From positions 62,001 to 126,000 of the forward strand of contig JAGKWS010000006.1 in NCBI GenBank assembly GCA_021151685.1: a DNA stretch of 64,000 nt, written 5' to 3'. Position 1 is the stretch's first letter. Every line of letters begins with the position of its first letter. The position numbers and the translations under genes were made by a program. The stretch comes from Chitinophagaceae bacterium (lineage in GTDB: Bacteria > Bacteroidota > Bacteroidia > Chitinophagales > Chitinophagaceae). Positions 1 through 9,126 of this stretch are shown here, piece after piece. The notes below the pieces were generated by a model. That model was not told where the DNA came from, did not search any database, and worked only from the letters and a program-made list of their open reading frames with translations.

Positions 1-2
1 AC

Positions 3-2558
3 AAAGACCTGGTATGTAGGTTTGTGAATAAAGCTTATGCCGATTGGTTTGGAAAATCGAAAGCAGAGCTCGTAGACGTGGTTACCCTTCCGGTTTTCTT
101 GGGCACGGTGTACCAAGAGCACAAAAGCCATATCGATGCAGTATTGAGAGGTGAACCACAAAAATTTGATACTCAATTTAGAGACTCTTTGGGCAACGTC
201 TTGCAATTGCTGGTGTCCTATTACCCCCACACAGAAAACGGATCGGTAGCAGGCTTTTTTGTACATACTGTAGACATATCGTCGCTCAAGTTGTTACAGT
301 CTACATCTCAAATGTTTGCCACCATTGTCAATTCCACTTCGGATGGTATTGTAAGCAAAAGTATTGATGGGACCATTATTACATGGAATAAAGGGGTGGA
401 GCGCATACTGGGCTATGCGGCCGATGAAGTTATAGGCAATGATATTTCTATCATTTTTCCGGCACAACTATCGCACGAGCGATTTGAACTGGTAAATCGT
501 GTACTTTCGGGTGAGCATTTGGAACAATATGAGACCCTGCGGCAGCGTAAAGATGGGAAACTCATACATGTATCTATCACACTGTCTCCGGTGACGGATG
601 ATGATGGCAATGTAACAGCCATTACCAAAGTAATACGCGATATTTCTTTGCAGAAGCAACAAGAAACAGAGCTCAGGCGTAGTAACGAACGAAACAGGAT
701 ATTTGTACAGCAGGCACCCAATGCTTTGGCCATGTTTGATACCAACATGCGCTATCTGGCAGCATCGCACCGATGGATGGAAGACTATGGTTTGCTGGGC
801 CGCGATATTATTGGGAAATCGCATTATGAAATTTTTCCGGAAATAGGAGAAGACTGGAAACAAATACACCGCGACTGCCTGGCAGGTGCAGTTAATCAAT
901 GCGATGAGGCACCTTTTGAGCGTGCCGATGGCTCTTTGCAATGGCTGCAATGGGATGTGCGGCCCTGGTACCAGAACGAAAAAGAGATAGGCGGCTTGTT
1001 GATGTACACTGCCGACATATCGCGACAGAAGGAGAAAGACTCCGAGCGCAAACGTATACAGCAAATATTGGAGCGCACCAACCAGGTTGCCCGAATAGCA
1101 CACTGGGATGTGGACGCAAGAACCGATATTGCCACATGGAGCCCCATTGCCAATGAAATTCTGGAACTTCCACAGGGCTATCAGCCAAACTGGGAAAGTG
1201 TACTTTCTATGTTTCAGAAAGGAGAAAATTTTGATAACCTGATAGCTGCGGCTAAGGAGTCAGCCGAAAAGGGTACTTCCTACAGTATAGAACTATCGCT
1301 CACAACCCCCAAAGGCAATCAGCGCTGGTTGCGGGTAATAGGCGAAGCTGAATTCAGGGACGGAAAATGTGTAAGACGTTTTGGTATCATTCAAGATGTG
1401 ACCCGAAGCAGGGAGATAGCTGCACAGCTACGCAAACTTAATGACGAACTTTCTGCCATCCTCAACTCTGGCCACGTATCTATCATTAGCACCAATTGCG
1501 AGGGCATCATCAAAACCTTCAATCAGGGTGCAGAGAACCTGTTGGGCTATACTGCGGCCGAAATGGTGGGCAAAGAATCTCCACAAATAATACATGTAGC
1601 CGCCGAAGTGGAACAAAGGGGAGAGGAGCTGAGCGAGCAGTTTGGGCGTACCATACAGGGTTTTGATGTCTTTATAGAACTTGCAAAACACGGCAAATAC
1701 GAGTCGCGTAACTGGACATACGTACGGAAAAACGGCACTACTTTTCCGGTGCAGCTGGTGGTAACAGCCATTAGGAACGATGAAGAAGAAATAACCGGAT
1801 ACCTGGGTATAGCTACAGACATCACAGACCTGAAGAATGCAGAAAAAGAGACAAGAACACTACTGGAAATAACAAAGGACCAAAACGAACGGTTGAAGAA
1901 TTTTGCACATATAGTATCGCACAATCTTCGCTCTCATTCGGGCAATATAGAGATGCTGCTGACGCTGTTTGCGGCAGCAGACCCATCATTGGCCCAAAAC
2001 GAGTATGTAACCCTGCTGATGAAAGCCTCGGAAAACCTGAAACGGACCATTACCGATCTGAACGAGGTAGCACAGGTAAACTTGTCTACAGAAGGCCGCC
2101 TTGTATCTGTGAACCTTTGCCAACGCATAGAAGCGGCAAGGTATAACGTTTTTCAGTTGGCACGAGACGCTGGCGTAACGATATACAACCATGTGCCCGA
2201 GTACCTGATGGTGGCCGGCTTGCCCGCATACATCGATAGTATAGTGCTCAATTTTATTACTAATGCTATAAAATACCGCTCAGAGACATCAGAGCCTTAT
2301 GTACGCCTTTGTGCTACTGTAGCAAATGGATACGTGATATTGGAAATAAATGACAATGGGCTGGGAATAGACCTGAAAAAACACAGGTCAAAACTGTTTG
2401 GGATGTACAAGACCTTTCATCAGGGCAAAGACTCGCGAGGTATAGGTTTATTTATTACTAAAAATCAGGTGGAGACACTTGGTGGAAAAATAGAGGTGAC
2501 CAGCGAAATAGGTGTTGGTACTACTTTCAAAATATATTTGAAACATGAAGAAGGTTGA
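3..2558 (+). CDS. Multi-PAS sensor histidine kinase, 5' end outside window
   Basis: Membrane-free sensor kinase built from about five PAS/PAC modules followed by a kinase core. The frame is open to the window edge and the codons before the GTG at 24 continue a PAS-like sequence, so the gene starts upstream. PAS-type motifs such as GTIITWNKGVERILGY and EGIIKTFNQGAENLLGY recur along the first ~600 residues. The phosphoacceptor His lies in SHNLRSH (codon 1920-1922), a box typical of Bacteroidota PAS kinases. The ATP-binding domain shows NFITNAIKY near 2250, DNGLGID near 2350 and GIGLFITKNQVETLGG near 2440. The stop overlaps the next response regulator by 14 bp, so the two are probably cotranscribed partners. 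The signal sensed is unknown; several PAS domains suggest a soluble redox, light or ligand input. Confidence 0.93.
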   Translation, partial: KDLVCRFVNKAYADWFGKSKAELVDVVTLPVFLGTVYQEHKSHIDAVLRGEPQKFDTQFRDSLGNVLQLLVSYYPHTENGSVAGFFVHTVDISSLKLLQSTSQMFATIVNSTSDGIVSKSIDGTIITWNKGVERILGYAADEVIGNDISIIFPAQLSHERFELVNRVLSGEHLEQYETLRQRKDGKLIHVSITLSPVTDDDGNVTAITKVIRDISLQKQQETELRRSNERNRIFVQQAPNALAMFDTNMRYLAASHRWMEDYGLLGRDIIGKSHYEIFPEIGEDWKQIHRDCLAGAVNQCDEAPFERADGSLQWLQWDVRPWYQNEKEIGGLLMYTADISRQKEKDSERKRIQQILERTNQVARIAHWDVDARTDIATWSPIANEILELPQGYQPNWESVLSMFQKGENFDNLIAAAKESAEKGTSYSIELSLTTPKGNQRWLRVIGEAEFRDGKCVRRFGIIQDVTRSREIAAQLRKLNDELSAILNSGHVSIISTNCEGIIKTFNQGAENLLGYTAAEMVGKESPQIIHVAAEVEQRGEELSEQFGRTIQGFDVFIELAKHGKYESRNWTYVRKNGTTFPVQLVVTAIRNDEEEITGYLGIATDITDLKNAEKETRTLLEITKDQNERLKNFAHIVSHNLRSHSGNIEMLLTLFAAADPSLAQNEYVTLLMKASENLKRTITDLNEVAQVNLSTEGRLVSVNLCQRIEAARYNVFQLARDAGVTIYNHVPEYLMVAGLPAYIDSIVLNFITNAIKYRSETSEPYVRLCATVANGYVILEINDNGLGIDLKKHRSKLFGMYKTFHQGKDSRGIGLFITKNQVETLGGKIEVTSEIGVGTTFKIYLKHEEG

Positions 2559-2946
2559 GATTGCGTGTATTATAGATGACGACCCGATTTTTGTGTTCGG
2601 GACACGCAAACTAATGGAGCTGGGAGGTTTCTGTAACAGTTTAATGATTTTTCATAACGGGCATGATGCCATTGTACGGTTTGAAGCCATAATAGCAGCC
2701 GGGCACAACCTGCCCGAGGTAATACTGCTGGACCTGAATATGCCTGTTATGGATGGATGGGAGTTTCTGGACGAGTTTGTGAAAATACCTGTGCCCCAAA
2801 AAATACACATCTATGTGGTCACATCATCTATAGACCCCGACGATATGGAGCGGGCCAAACACTACGATGCCGTAAGCAACTATGTAGTGAAGCCGGTAAC
2901 AATGGAGAATCTCAAAAATATGCTGGCCGTTATGAATGCAGCATAG
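2545..2946 (+). CDS. Single-domain response regulator (CheY-like receiver)
   Basis: A 133-residue stand-alone receiver domain with no output domain. The acidic triad is D11-D13, the phosphoacceptor is D63 in LLDLNMPVMDG, the switch Thr is T93 in VVTSS and the conserved Lys is K116 in VVKP. Its ATG lies inside the 3' end of the histidine kinase, a 14-bp overlap that points to translational coupling and a cognate pair. Without a DNA-binding domain it probably acts by protein contact or in a phosphorelay; the partner is not visible here. The family assignment is secure, the pathway is not. Confidence 0.95.
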   Translation: MKKVEIACIIDDDPIFVFGTRKLMELGGFCNSLMIFHNGHDAIVRFEAIIAAGHNLPEVILLDLNMPVMDGWEFLDEFVKIPVPQKIHIYVVTSSIDPDDMERAKHYDAVSNYVVKPVTMENLKNMLAVMNAA

Positions 2947-2958
2947 ACTCTGTACAAT

Positions 2959-3438
2959 CTACTGATTGGCAGGGCTACCTACGCTGATGGTAACAGTACT
3001 ATCGGTAGCAGTGGGTGCAGGGGCACTTTCTTTTGCCTCTTCGCCGGCCTCGGCAAGGTCGCGTGCCAAATCGGCCTTGGTAAACTGCACCACCCATTTG
3101 TCGCCCACCAATACCAACAGCAGTGTGCGCTCGTGCGGATTGTCTGATGTAGTATAGGTAACAATGGCCTTACTGCCCTCTTCCTTCACATCCTTGATGT
3201 CTACAGTTATATCCTTCAGCTTCTCGAGGGTAGAGTCGGGTACTGGCCCAGACAGTTCGTTCAGCGAATTGATGAGGTTTTTGGTGGCCGATGAAGATAG
3301 CTTCATCGCACCATCGGCATCCAACCGGTTGAATGCGGTAAGCCATGTTTTTGCTACTTCTTTGGGCGAGTTGCGGCTACAGCCAGTGGCCAAAAGGGCA
3401 ATTGCTACTATCGGTAACCAACGAGAAACCTTGAACAT
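2959..3438 (-). CDS. DUF4878-like lipoprotein
   Basis: A 159-residue secreted protein with a lipobox ending LLATGC (C20), so it is probably a lipid-anchored envelope protein. The rest resembles the small NTF2-like DUF4878 fold: an N-terminal helix around VAKTWLTAFNRLDADGAMKL, then strands ending in KWVVQFTKADL. The C-terminal ~25 residues are Ala/Pro/Thr rich and look disordered. It sits 24 bp downstream of the YiiX-like gene and is probably in an operon with it and ychF. Function is unknown; the domain call is by pattern only. Confidence 0.8.
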   Translation of the reverse strand: MFKVSRWLPIVAIALLATGCSRNSPKEVAKTWLTAFNRLDADGAMKLSSSATKNLINSLNELSGPVPDSTLEKLKDITVDIKDVKEEGSKAIVTYTTSDNPHERTLLLVLVGDKWVVQFTKADLARDLAEAGEEAKESAPAPTATDSTVTISVGSPANQ

Positions 3439-3462
3439 ACTGTTATTTACTGCGTAAAGTTA

Positions 3463-4131
3463 TTATTTATATTGCACCTGCCAAACCATGCTTGCGTGTG
3501 GGTTCAGAAACAGATCGTCGGTGCCGGCAAACTGCCGGCTACCCGCTACCGATGTAGGTAGCCATGTGCTGTCGCCTATGGCACGGGTAATGGTTTTCCA
3601 TACAAATTCGGTACAGTACAGCGCACTGTCGGTACGCAGGTCGAACCGGGTGTCAAACACCGGTCGGCTGCGTCTGTAGGCGTGTACAATAGCTGCCATG
3701 CGCTCTTTTACCGAGTCGGGCAACTGGTAGCGCACTACCGCAGCCCCCATATTGTACACCGGCGAAAAGAAGTGATGTGCCGAATCTCTACGTACACAGG
3801 GCATACTATCATTTTCGGAACCTGCACAATGGTACACAAACGGGTAGCCATGCTCTACCAGCACTATGCCACTGTGCGACCAGCTTTTATCGCGCCTGTT
3901 GAACGAGGCCAACATATGGCTGAACACCCCGTTGCCCATACGCAGCACCACATCGGCATGTTGCAGTTGCTGCACCGCAGTATCGGCCAGCGTACGGTTC
4001 CATGCCAATGCAGCCAGGCGGGCTTCAGCTTTTTTGCGGTTCTCATCTTTTACATAGGCCCTGCCTGCTACAAACAGCAGGGTACCTGCCGATGACAGTA
4101 GGAACAATATGGCAAAAAACGAACGTACCAA
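3463..4131 (-). CDS. YiiX/YebB-like permuted papain-fold protein (NlpC/P60 superfamily)
   Basis: A 222-residue protein with an N-terminal hydrophobic segment (residues ~4-23) acting as a signal or membrane anchor. The permuted NlpC/P60 pattern is visible: H86 in SWSHSGIVLV comes before C173 in ALYCTEFVW, the reverse of the usual Cys-then-His order. DVVLRMGNGVFSHML at ~61-74 fits the first strand and helix of the family. Members are predicted amidases or lipid/peptide hydrolases of the envelope; the substrate is unknown. It starts 17 bp after the ychF stop and ends 24 bp before the lipoprotein gene, consistent with an operon. Confidence 0.82.
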   Translation of the reverse strand: MVRSFFAILFLLSSAGTLLFVAGRAYVKDENRKKAEARLAALAWNRTLADTAVQQLQHADVVLRMGNGVFSHMLASFNRRDKSWSHSGIVLVEHGYPFVYHCAGSENDSMPCVRRDSAHHFFSPVYNMGAAVVRYQLPDSVKERMAAIVHAYRRSRPVFDTRFDLRTDSALYCTEFVWKTITRAIGDSTWLPTSVAGSRQFAGTDDLFLNPHASMVWQVQYK

Positions 4132-4148
4132 GTATACCGGAAATAAAA

Positions 4149-5249
4149 TTATACGTTGAAGCGGAAGTGCATCACATCGCCATCGGCCACTACATACTCC
4201 TTACCCTCTATGCGCAGGCGGCCGTTCTCGCGGCAGGCAGCTTCGCTTTTGTACTGTACGTAGTCGTTATAGGCAATTACCTCGGCCTTTATGAATCCCT
4301 TCTCAAAATCGGTATGTATCACACTTGCTGCCTGTGGGGCCTTCCAGCCACGCTGTATGGTCCATGCACGCACTTCCTGCACACCAGCAGTAAAGTAGGT
4401 AATCAGGTTCAGCAGGGTATAAGTCGAGCGTATCAGTCGGTTCAGGCCGGGTTCAGTAAGCCCATACTCGCTCAGGAACATTTCTTTATCTTCCTTCGTT
4501 TCCAACTCCGATATCTGTGCTTCTATAGAGTTGTTCATTACTATCACCTGTGCGCCTTCTTCGTTAGCGGCCTTCACCAGTGCGTCAGAGTATTTGTTGC
4601 CGGTAAACAGTGCCGCCTCGTCTACGTTGGCCACATACAGTACAGGCTTTTCAGTTAGCAGAAACAGGTCGGCAATGGCTTCGCGGTCTTCGCCTTCCAG
4701 TTTCAGGCCACGTATGTTTTTGCCTTCGCCCAGGTAGTCGCGGCATTCCAGCAGCACTTCCAGTGCGCGCTTCATTTTAGCGTCGCCGGTTTTGGCCATT
4801 TTTTCTACACGCTGTATCTTCTTTTCTACACTCTCCAGATCTTTCAGTTGCAGCTCGGTATCTATTATCTCTTTGTCGCCAATGGGGTTTATGGCACCCT
4901 CTTCGCGCAGTATGTTTTCATCTTCAAAGCAGCGTATCACATGTACTATGGCATCTACCTCGCGTATGTTGGCCAGAAACTTGTTGCCCAGCCCCTCGCC
5001 CTTGCTGGCACCCTTCACCAGCCCGGCAATGTCCACAAACTCGAATGTAGTGGGCACCACCCGTTGTGGCTGCACCAGTTCTGCCAGTTTGTCCATACGC
5101 TCGTCGGGTACATCTACCTGGCCTACATTGGGCTCTATGGTACAAAACCTGTAATTGGATGCCTGAGCGCGTGCGCTGTTGCTCACTGCGTTGAACAAGG
5201 TCGATTTCCCTACGTTGGGCAAACCCACTATACCTGCCTGTAATGCCAT
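4149..5249 (-). CDS. ychF: Ribosome-binding ATPase YchF
   Basis: A 366-residue Obg-family P-loop NTPase of standard YchF length. The G1 motif is GLPNVGKST at residues 9-17, DIAGLVKGASKGEGLGNKFL is the G3/switch region, and NVDEA stands where NKxD is found in GTPases, in line with the ATP preference of YchF. A coiled-coil helical insert lies in the middle and a TGS domain with FEKGFIKAEVIAYNDY is at the C-terminus. YchF binds ribosomes and is linked to oxidative stress in other bacteria. It is the first gene of a probable minus-strand operon with the YiiX-like and lipoprotein genes. Confidence 0.97.
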   Translation of the reverse strand: MALQAGIVGLPNVGKSTLFNAVSNSARAQASNYRFCTIEPNVGQVDVPDERMDKLAELVQPQRVVPTTFEFVDIAGLVKGASKGEGLGNKFLANIREVDAIVHVIRCFEDENILREEGAINPIGDKEIIDTELQLKDLESVEKKIQRVEKMAKTGDAKMKRALEVLLECRDYLGEGKNIRGLKLEGEDREAIADLFLLTEKPVLYVANVDEAALFTGNKYSDALVKAANEEGAQVIVMNNSIEAQISELETKEDKEMFLSEYGLTEPGLNRLIRSTYTLLNLITYFTAGVQEVRAWTIQRGWKAPQAASVIHTDFEKGFIKAEVIAYNDYVQYKSEAACRENGRLRIEGKEYVVADGDVMHFRFNV

Positions 5250-5278
5250 TATTGCGAAACTTTATTTGAAATTTGGCG

Positions 5279-5286
5279 CAAAGGTA
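5279..5286 (-). promoter_or_regulatory. Promoter -7 element for ychF
   Basis: On the minus strand this reads TACCTTTG, a perfect match to the Bacteroidota -7 consensus TAnnTTTG. It lies 29 bases before the ychF ATG, leaving a short untranslated leader. Confidence 0.6.
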
Positions 5287-5396
5287 AGGAACCGGAGCAA
5301 CAACAACCGCAGCTATCCCAATAGTGGTCTATATCGTTTGGGGAAAGGTATGGCAGTATGTGGGGGCTGGCCACAAGTTTCTATTCTCCAAGTACC

Positions 5397-6509
5397 CTAC
5401 CCATGTTGCAGTACTGCTATATACATACTGTCGGCCCGGTGTGCGGTTCCGTTTATCAGTTGGCTGTCGGTCACTTTCAGGTGGCAGCTTTGTGCTACTT
5501 CTTCGTTTTCCTGCGCAAATACCGAACAGGTAATGTAGAACAACTTGCCCCCCGGTGCCAGATACCGGCTCACATTTTTCAGTATAGCTTGCTGGCGTGC
5601 GGCAAAGTCGGCCACGGTAGCCGGGTCAAAGAAGTACATTTGTTCGGGTGTACGGGCCCACGTACCGCTGCCGGTGCAGGGTACATCGCACAGTATGCGG
5701 TCATATTGTTTGCCGCCAGCTACTTCTTTTATTTCATAGGCATCGGTGGCATCGGCTACCACCATGGTGGGCAGACGGTGCCCGTATAGTTTGAAACGTG
5801 CTTCCAGATTGTGCAGAATGCTGCGCCTTGTGTCCGATACGGTCAATTGCACGTTGGGGCATTGGTCGGCCAGCAGTAGCGATTTGCCTCCCGCACCCGA
5901 GCAGCAATCCCACCAACTTTGCCCAGGCTGTGCATCCAGCCAGCGGCCCGTTGCCTGAGACGATGCATCTTGCACCACATAGCTATCGGCAGGTAGTAGT
6001 TTTTCTATAGGGGCACCATTGGGCAGGGCTATACAGTTGCCCTTGGCGGTTCCTTCTATACCATGGTCCAGCAGTATGGCCAACGCCTTGCGTACATAGT
6101 CGTGGGTGCGTATACGCACAAACAGCATGGGCTGTGCACACATGCTGCCCAGCCATTCAGTTTGGCTTATACCTGCCGATAATGGGTTGCGCCCCGCATA
6201 CAACGCATGTGGCTGGTATATGGTAGCCACATCGGGCAAGGCTACTCCTTGCAACATTCTTTCCATTCCCGGCGTTACGGCATCGCAAATTGTCAGACAG
6301 GCCAGCATGCCCTCTCGGTAGGGTAATGCAGCATGCACCAAACCTTTATGTACCCTGTACCAGCTATAGGCCATAGCCGATAGTATGCGCCTGTCTCTGC
6401 TACCCAATATGGGATGCTGTTTGAAGTACCCCTTCAGAAAATGAGTAAGCGGCAGGTCGCCCCTGTAGTTGTCGGTAATGGTTTGTATATGATGCCACAT
6501 GTGCTGCAT
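5397..6509 (-). CDS. RsmB/NOP-family RNA cytosine-C5 methyltransferase
   Basis: A 370-residue SAM-dependent m5C methyltransferase. The N-terminal part (GSRDRRILSAMAYSWYR) resembles the NusB-like region of RsmB. The catalytic core has motif I WDCCSGAGGKSL at ~200-211, the nucleophile-release Cys C278 in CDVPCTGSGTW and the catalytic C328 in FYITCS. The target is presumably 16S rRNA or another structured RNA; family members differ in site, so rsmB is not assigned. The start is supported by a TACTTTTG element only 4 bases before the ATG. Confidence 0.93.
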   Translation of the reverse strand: MQHMWHHIQTITDNYRGDLPLTHFLKGYFKQHPILGSRDRRILSAMAYSWYRVHKGLVHAALPYREGMLACLTICDAVTPGMERMLQGVALPDVATIYQPHALYAGRNPLSAGISQTEWLGSMCAQPMLFVRIRTHDYVRKALAILLDHGIEGTAKGNCIALPNGAPIEKLLPADSYVVQDASSQATGRWLDAQPGQSWWDCCSGAGGKSLLLADQCPNVQLTVSDTRRSILHNLEARFKLYGHRLPTMVVADATDAYEIKEVAGGKQYDRILCDVPCTGSGTWARTPEQMYFFDPATVADFAARQQAILKNVSRYLAPGGKLFYITCSVFAQENEEVAQSCHLKVTDSQLINGTAHRADSMYIAVLQHG

Positions 6510-6513
6510 GGGG

Positions 6514-6521
6514 CAAAAGTA
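6514..6521 (-). promoter_or_regulatory. Promoter -7 element, leaderless start of the RsmB-like gene
   Basis: Minus strand reads TACTTTTG, matching TAnnTTTG, with four bases (CCCC) before the ATG. Transcription should start at or beside the start codon. Confidence 0.55.
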
Positions 6522-6549
6522 GCAATAAGCCCGTGCCCTGTACCATACA

Positions 6550-7125
6550 TTATACAGCCGCTACTCCAAACTCTGCTTTCAGCACTGCCAGCACATCGCC
6601 AATGGGTAGGCCCATTACGTTGTAATAGTCGCCGTCTATGCGCTCTATGCCGGTTACCCCTATCCATTCTTGTATAGCGTAGGCACCAGCCTTGTCGTAG
6701 GGGGCATAGTGATCTATATAGTGTTGTAGTTGTACCGTGGTCAGTGGGCGGAATTTTACCTCTGTCGTTACCGAAAACACCCGCTCCTTCTCACGGTGGC
6801 GAATGCACACACCGGTTATTACTTTGTGGGTGCGGCCCGATAGCTGGGTCAGTATCTCCAACGCATGGGCAGCATCGGTAGGTTTGCCCAATATCTGTCC
6901 GCCCAGCAACACTATGGTATCGGCGGCTATTACTATTGCCTCCGGCGACAGATGCGATACCGCATCGGCCTTTTTACAAGCCAAATGCGCCGGTACCTCC
7001 TCGCCCGGCATGCCCGGTGGGTTGGTCTCATCGGTATTGGTTACCAGAACAGAGAACTGAAGTTCAGCCATTTCCATAAGCTGCTTGCGGCGTGGCGACT
7101 GTGATGCCAGTACTATTGGTTGCAC
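6550..7125 (-). CDS. Maf-family nucleoside triphosphate pyrophosphatase
   Basis: A 191-residue house-cleaning NTP pyrophosphatase that hydrolyses non-canonical nucleotides. Visible motifs are the N-terminal phosphate loop ASQSPRRKQL, the catalytic Asp D69 in IAADTIV, the GKP segment and GGFxxxG-like C-terminal DYYNVMGLPI. Subtype (dTTP/UTP versus m7GTP pyrophosphatase) is not certain; the TDE after the first strand and the DTIV motif fit the dTTP/UTP type. Its start lies 62 bp inside the 3' end of the upstream prenyltransferase gene, so the pair is probably translationally coupled. Confidence 0.94.
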   Translation of the reverse strand: MQPIVLASQSPRRKQLMEMAELQFSVLVTNTDETNPPGMPGEEVPAHLACKKADAVSHLSPEAIVIAADTIVLLGGQILGKPTDAAHALEILTQLSGRTHKVITGVCIRHREKERVFSVTTEVKFRPLTTVQLQHYIDHYAPYDKAGAYAIQEWIGVTGIERIDGDYYNVMGLPIGDVLAVLKAEFGVAAV

Positions 7126-8029
7126 GATTATCTTTTTGTGTTTTATATATCAGTAAAGAGCCTATGCCCGATATCATTATTATTTTCAGCCACCGGCTGG
7201 CACGGCTATAGTGTTGCGGCTTGGCCGGCCCGCGCCGCAGCCATACAGCCCATGCGCCCAGTGGTAGTGCCAGTAGTGCCAGTACATACAGGCCCGTTAT
7301 AGCATGGCCCTGTAGCAATAGGGCTATGCCCCCCACACACAGTGGCACAAGGGCTATAACGGCCAGTACTATTGTAAAGTTGGTAGCAAACCCCAGCCCC
7401 CGGCTTATGGGCATGGTAATGCAGCCATTGGCCGCATCGCCCTCCATATCTTCCATGTCTTTTACCACCTCGCGCATCCATGTCAGCACAAAGGCAAACC
7501 ATGCAAATACGCCCAGTATCCATACATCGGCCGACTGTAGCGACAACTGCCGCATACGGGGTTCGTAAACATACAGTACCAACACTGCAAGAGCGGTAAG
7601 TGTAGCCACTATAATGTTGCCGCTAACATACCGCCGCTTGTAGGTGGTAGAATATACCCATAGCAGCCCGGTACATGCCAGTTGCAGCAGCAGCAGGCTG
7701 TAGTGTTCCGCCTGCATGGCCACCCTGCCCGCCATGCCTATGGCGGTTACATTCAGCAGGGTATGGGCAATTATGGCCCATTTTCGAGGTATTACCTTGC
7801 CCAGCACCACTGTTTGCGGGCGGTTTATCTGGTCTATCCTGATGTCAAAATAATCGTTGATGATGTAACCGGCCGCAGCTATCATGGCCGTAGAGAACGA
7901 CAGTAGCAGGAACGATGTGGCATTAAGCACCACCGGCCCGCCCGGCAACACAATGCACCACCATACTACCCATTGTGTGAGCAGAATGATGATAAGGTTT
8001 TGCCATCTGATGAGCCTGAGCCAAGCCAT
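7064..8029 (-). CDS. UbiA-family prenyltransferase, probably (di)geranylgeranylglyceryl-phosphate type
   Basis: A ~321-residue polytopic membrane prenyltransferase. The first Asp-rich motif is NDYFDIRIDQINRP (residues ~58-71) and the second is DMEDMEGDAANG; both bind the prenyl diphosphate through Mg2+. I start it at the ATG at 8029 (MAWLRLIRWQNL), because the upstream in-frame extension lacks family character. Bacteroidota members are often annotated as geranylgeranylglycerol-phosphate geranylgeranyltransferase, and a GGGP synthase lies 3.3 kb away at 11369, which supports an archaeal-type ether-lipid substrate. Other UbiA substrates such as menaquinone precursors cannot be excluded. It overlaps maf by 62 bp. 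Confidence 0.88.
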   Translation of the reverse strand: MAWLRLIRWQNLIIILLTQWVVWWCIVLPGGPVVLNATSFLLLSFSTAMIAAAGYIINDYFDIRIDQINRPQTVVLGKVIPRKWAIIAHTLLNVTAIGMAGRVAMQAEHYSLLLLQLACTGLLWVYSTTYKRRYVSGNIIVATLTALAVLVLYVYEPRMRQLSLQSADVWILGVFAWFAFVLTWMREVVKDMEDMEGDAANGCITMPISRGLGFATNFTIVLAVIALVPLCVGGIALLLQGHAITGLYVLALLALPLGAWAVWLRRGPAKPQHYSRASRWLKIIMISGIGSLLIYKTQKDNRATNSTGITVATPQAAYGNG

Positions 8030-8148
8030 GTTGGGTGTTGTGGAGCGGTAAGGCAGCAAGATACAGATTATTGCAGATTGCCACCCGCACCCTATGCCGT
8101 AGTAACACACTTTAACACGCTGTATATGGCACCATGCCGCAAACCAAC

Positions 8149-8156
8149 TACCTTTG
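8149..8156 (+). promoter_or_regulatory. Promoter -7 element for the DUF4834/M15 operon
   Basis: TACCTTTG matches TAnnTTTG and ends seven bases before the ATG at 8164, so the transcript is nearly leaderless. It supports 8164 as start over the in-frame ATG at 8134. Confidence 0.55.
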
Positions 8157-8163
8157 TTGTGTT

Positions 8164-8397
8164 ATGTTGAAAATACTTTTCTGGCTCTTTTTGATAGGGC
8201 TTATATACAGGGTGGTGTTTTCTTATCTGTTGCCTATACTACGTATGACATCGGCCGCTACAGGGCAGGTGCGCCATATGCAGGAGCAGATGAAAGAAAT
8301 GGAACGCCGCATGCGCGAGCAGCCACAACCACAGCCCAAAACCACACGGCGTGTGAACAAAGATGGCGATTATATAGACTACGAAGAGGTAGCCTGA
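8164..8397 (+). CDS. DUF4834-like small membrane protein
   Basis: A 77-residue protein with one N-terminal transmembrane helix (LKILFWLFLIGLIYRVVF) followed by a Met/Gln/Arg-rich cytoplasmic or periplasmic helix and a conserved-looking C-terminal NKDGDYIDYEEV. This layout fits the small DUF4834 family of Bacteroidota. Function is unknown. The stop codon overlaps the next start (TGATG), indicating translational coupling with the dipeptidase gene. An ATG 30 bases upstream is in frame but precedes the promoter element. Confidence 0.82.
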   Translation: MLKILFWLFLIGLIYRVVFSYLLPILRMTSAATGQVRHMQEQMKEMERRMREQPQPQPKTTRRVNKDGDYIDYEEVA

Positions 8398-9077
8398 TGC
8401 TGCGCCTGCTATTGCTGTGCCTGCTGGTAGCTACACAAGCCACAGCACAAATGCCCCCTGTAACCAGTAGTGTAGATGCCCTGCACCGCGAGGCCCGTGC
8501 CGATAGCGGCCACGCACTGGTGCGCCTGCAAGATGCCATACCCGGCCTGAAGCTGGATATACGTTATGCTACCCCCAACAATTTTACAGGTAAGGCCCAA
8601 TATGCCATAGCGGCGGCCTGGCTGCGCCAAAAACCAGCACAGGCACTGGCCCGTGTGCAGCAGCAACTGGCCACTCATGGCTATGCGCTAAAGGTGTACG
8701 ATGCCTACCGCCCCTATGCAGTAACGGTAGCCCTTTGGCGGTCTACCACGGCCCACCGTTTTGTAGCCAACCCACGCAAGGGTAGCCAGCACAACCGTGG
8801 CATAGCGGTAGACATAACGCTGGTAGACATGCATACCGGTGCCGAGATAGATATGGGTACAGGTTACGACAACTTTACCGATAGTGCGCATCACAACTTC
8901 AAAAAATTGCCTGCTCTGGTTCTGGCCCGCCGCTGCCTGCTAAAGGAACTGATGGAACAAGCGGGCTTTAACGCAGTGCCCAATGAGTGGTGGCACTACC
9001 ACTGGCGCGACAAAAATTATACGCTACTGAACATACCCTTTGAAACACTGGAGGCCGTGGGTGCCCGCCGCCGCTGA
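8397..9077 (+). CDS. M15-family D-alanyl-D-alanine dipeptidase (VanX/DdpX-like)
   Basis: A 226-residue zinc dipeptidase with a signal peptide ending near QATAQ. The M15 signature is complete: S130-x-H132-x2-G135-x3-D139 in GSQHNRGIAVD, and the catalytic E197 with zinc ligand H200 in EWWHYHW. The LDIRYATPNNFTG and VYDAYRPY segments are typical of the VanX/DdpX branch. It should cleave D-Ala-D-Ala in the periplasm, probably for murein recycling or amino-acid salvage; no vanHA-like genes are nearby, so resistance is not indicated. The start is the ATG that overlaps the preceding stop. Confidence 0.94.
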   Translation: MLRLLLLCLLVATQATAQMPPVTSSVDALHREARADSGHALVRLQDAIPGLKLDIRYATPNNFTGKAQYAIAAAWLRQKPAQALARVQQQLATHGYALKVYDAYRPYAVTVALWRSTTAHRFVANPRKGSQHNRGIAVDITLVDMHTGAEIDMGTGYDNFTDSAHHNFKKLPALVLARRCLLKELMEQAGFNAVPNEWWHYHWRDKNYTLLNIPFETLEAVGARRR

Positions 9078-9126
9078 TGCTCTTATGCCCCTATGGCGGG
9101 CATAATATGCTATCTTAGCCACAGAA

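Noticed and set aside
8397..9077. Vancomycin-resistance role for the VanX-like dipeptidase
   Set aside because: No VanH, VanA-type ligase or VanRS genes are nearby, and it has a signal peptide, unlike cytoplasmic VanX.
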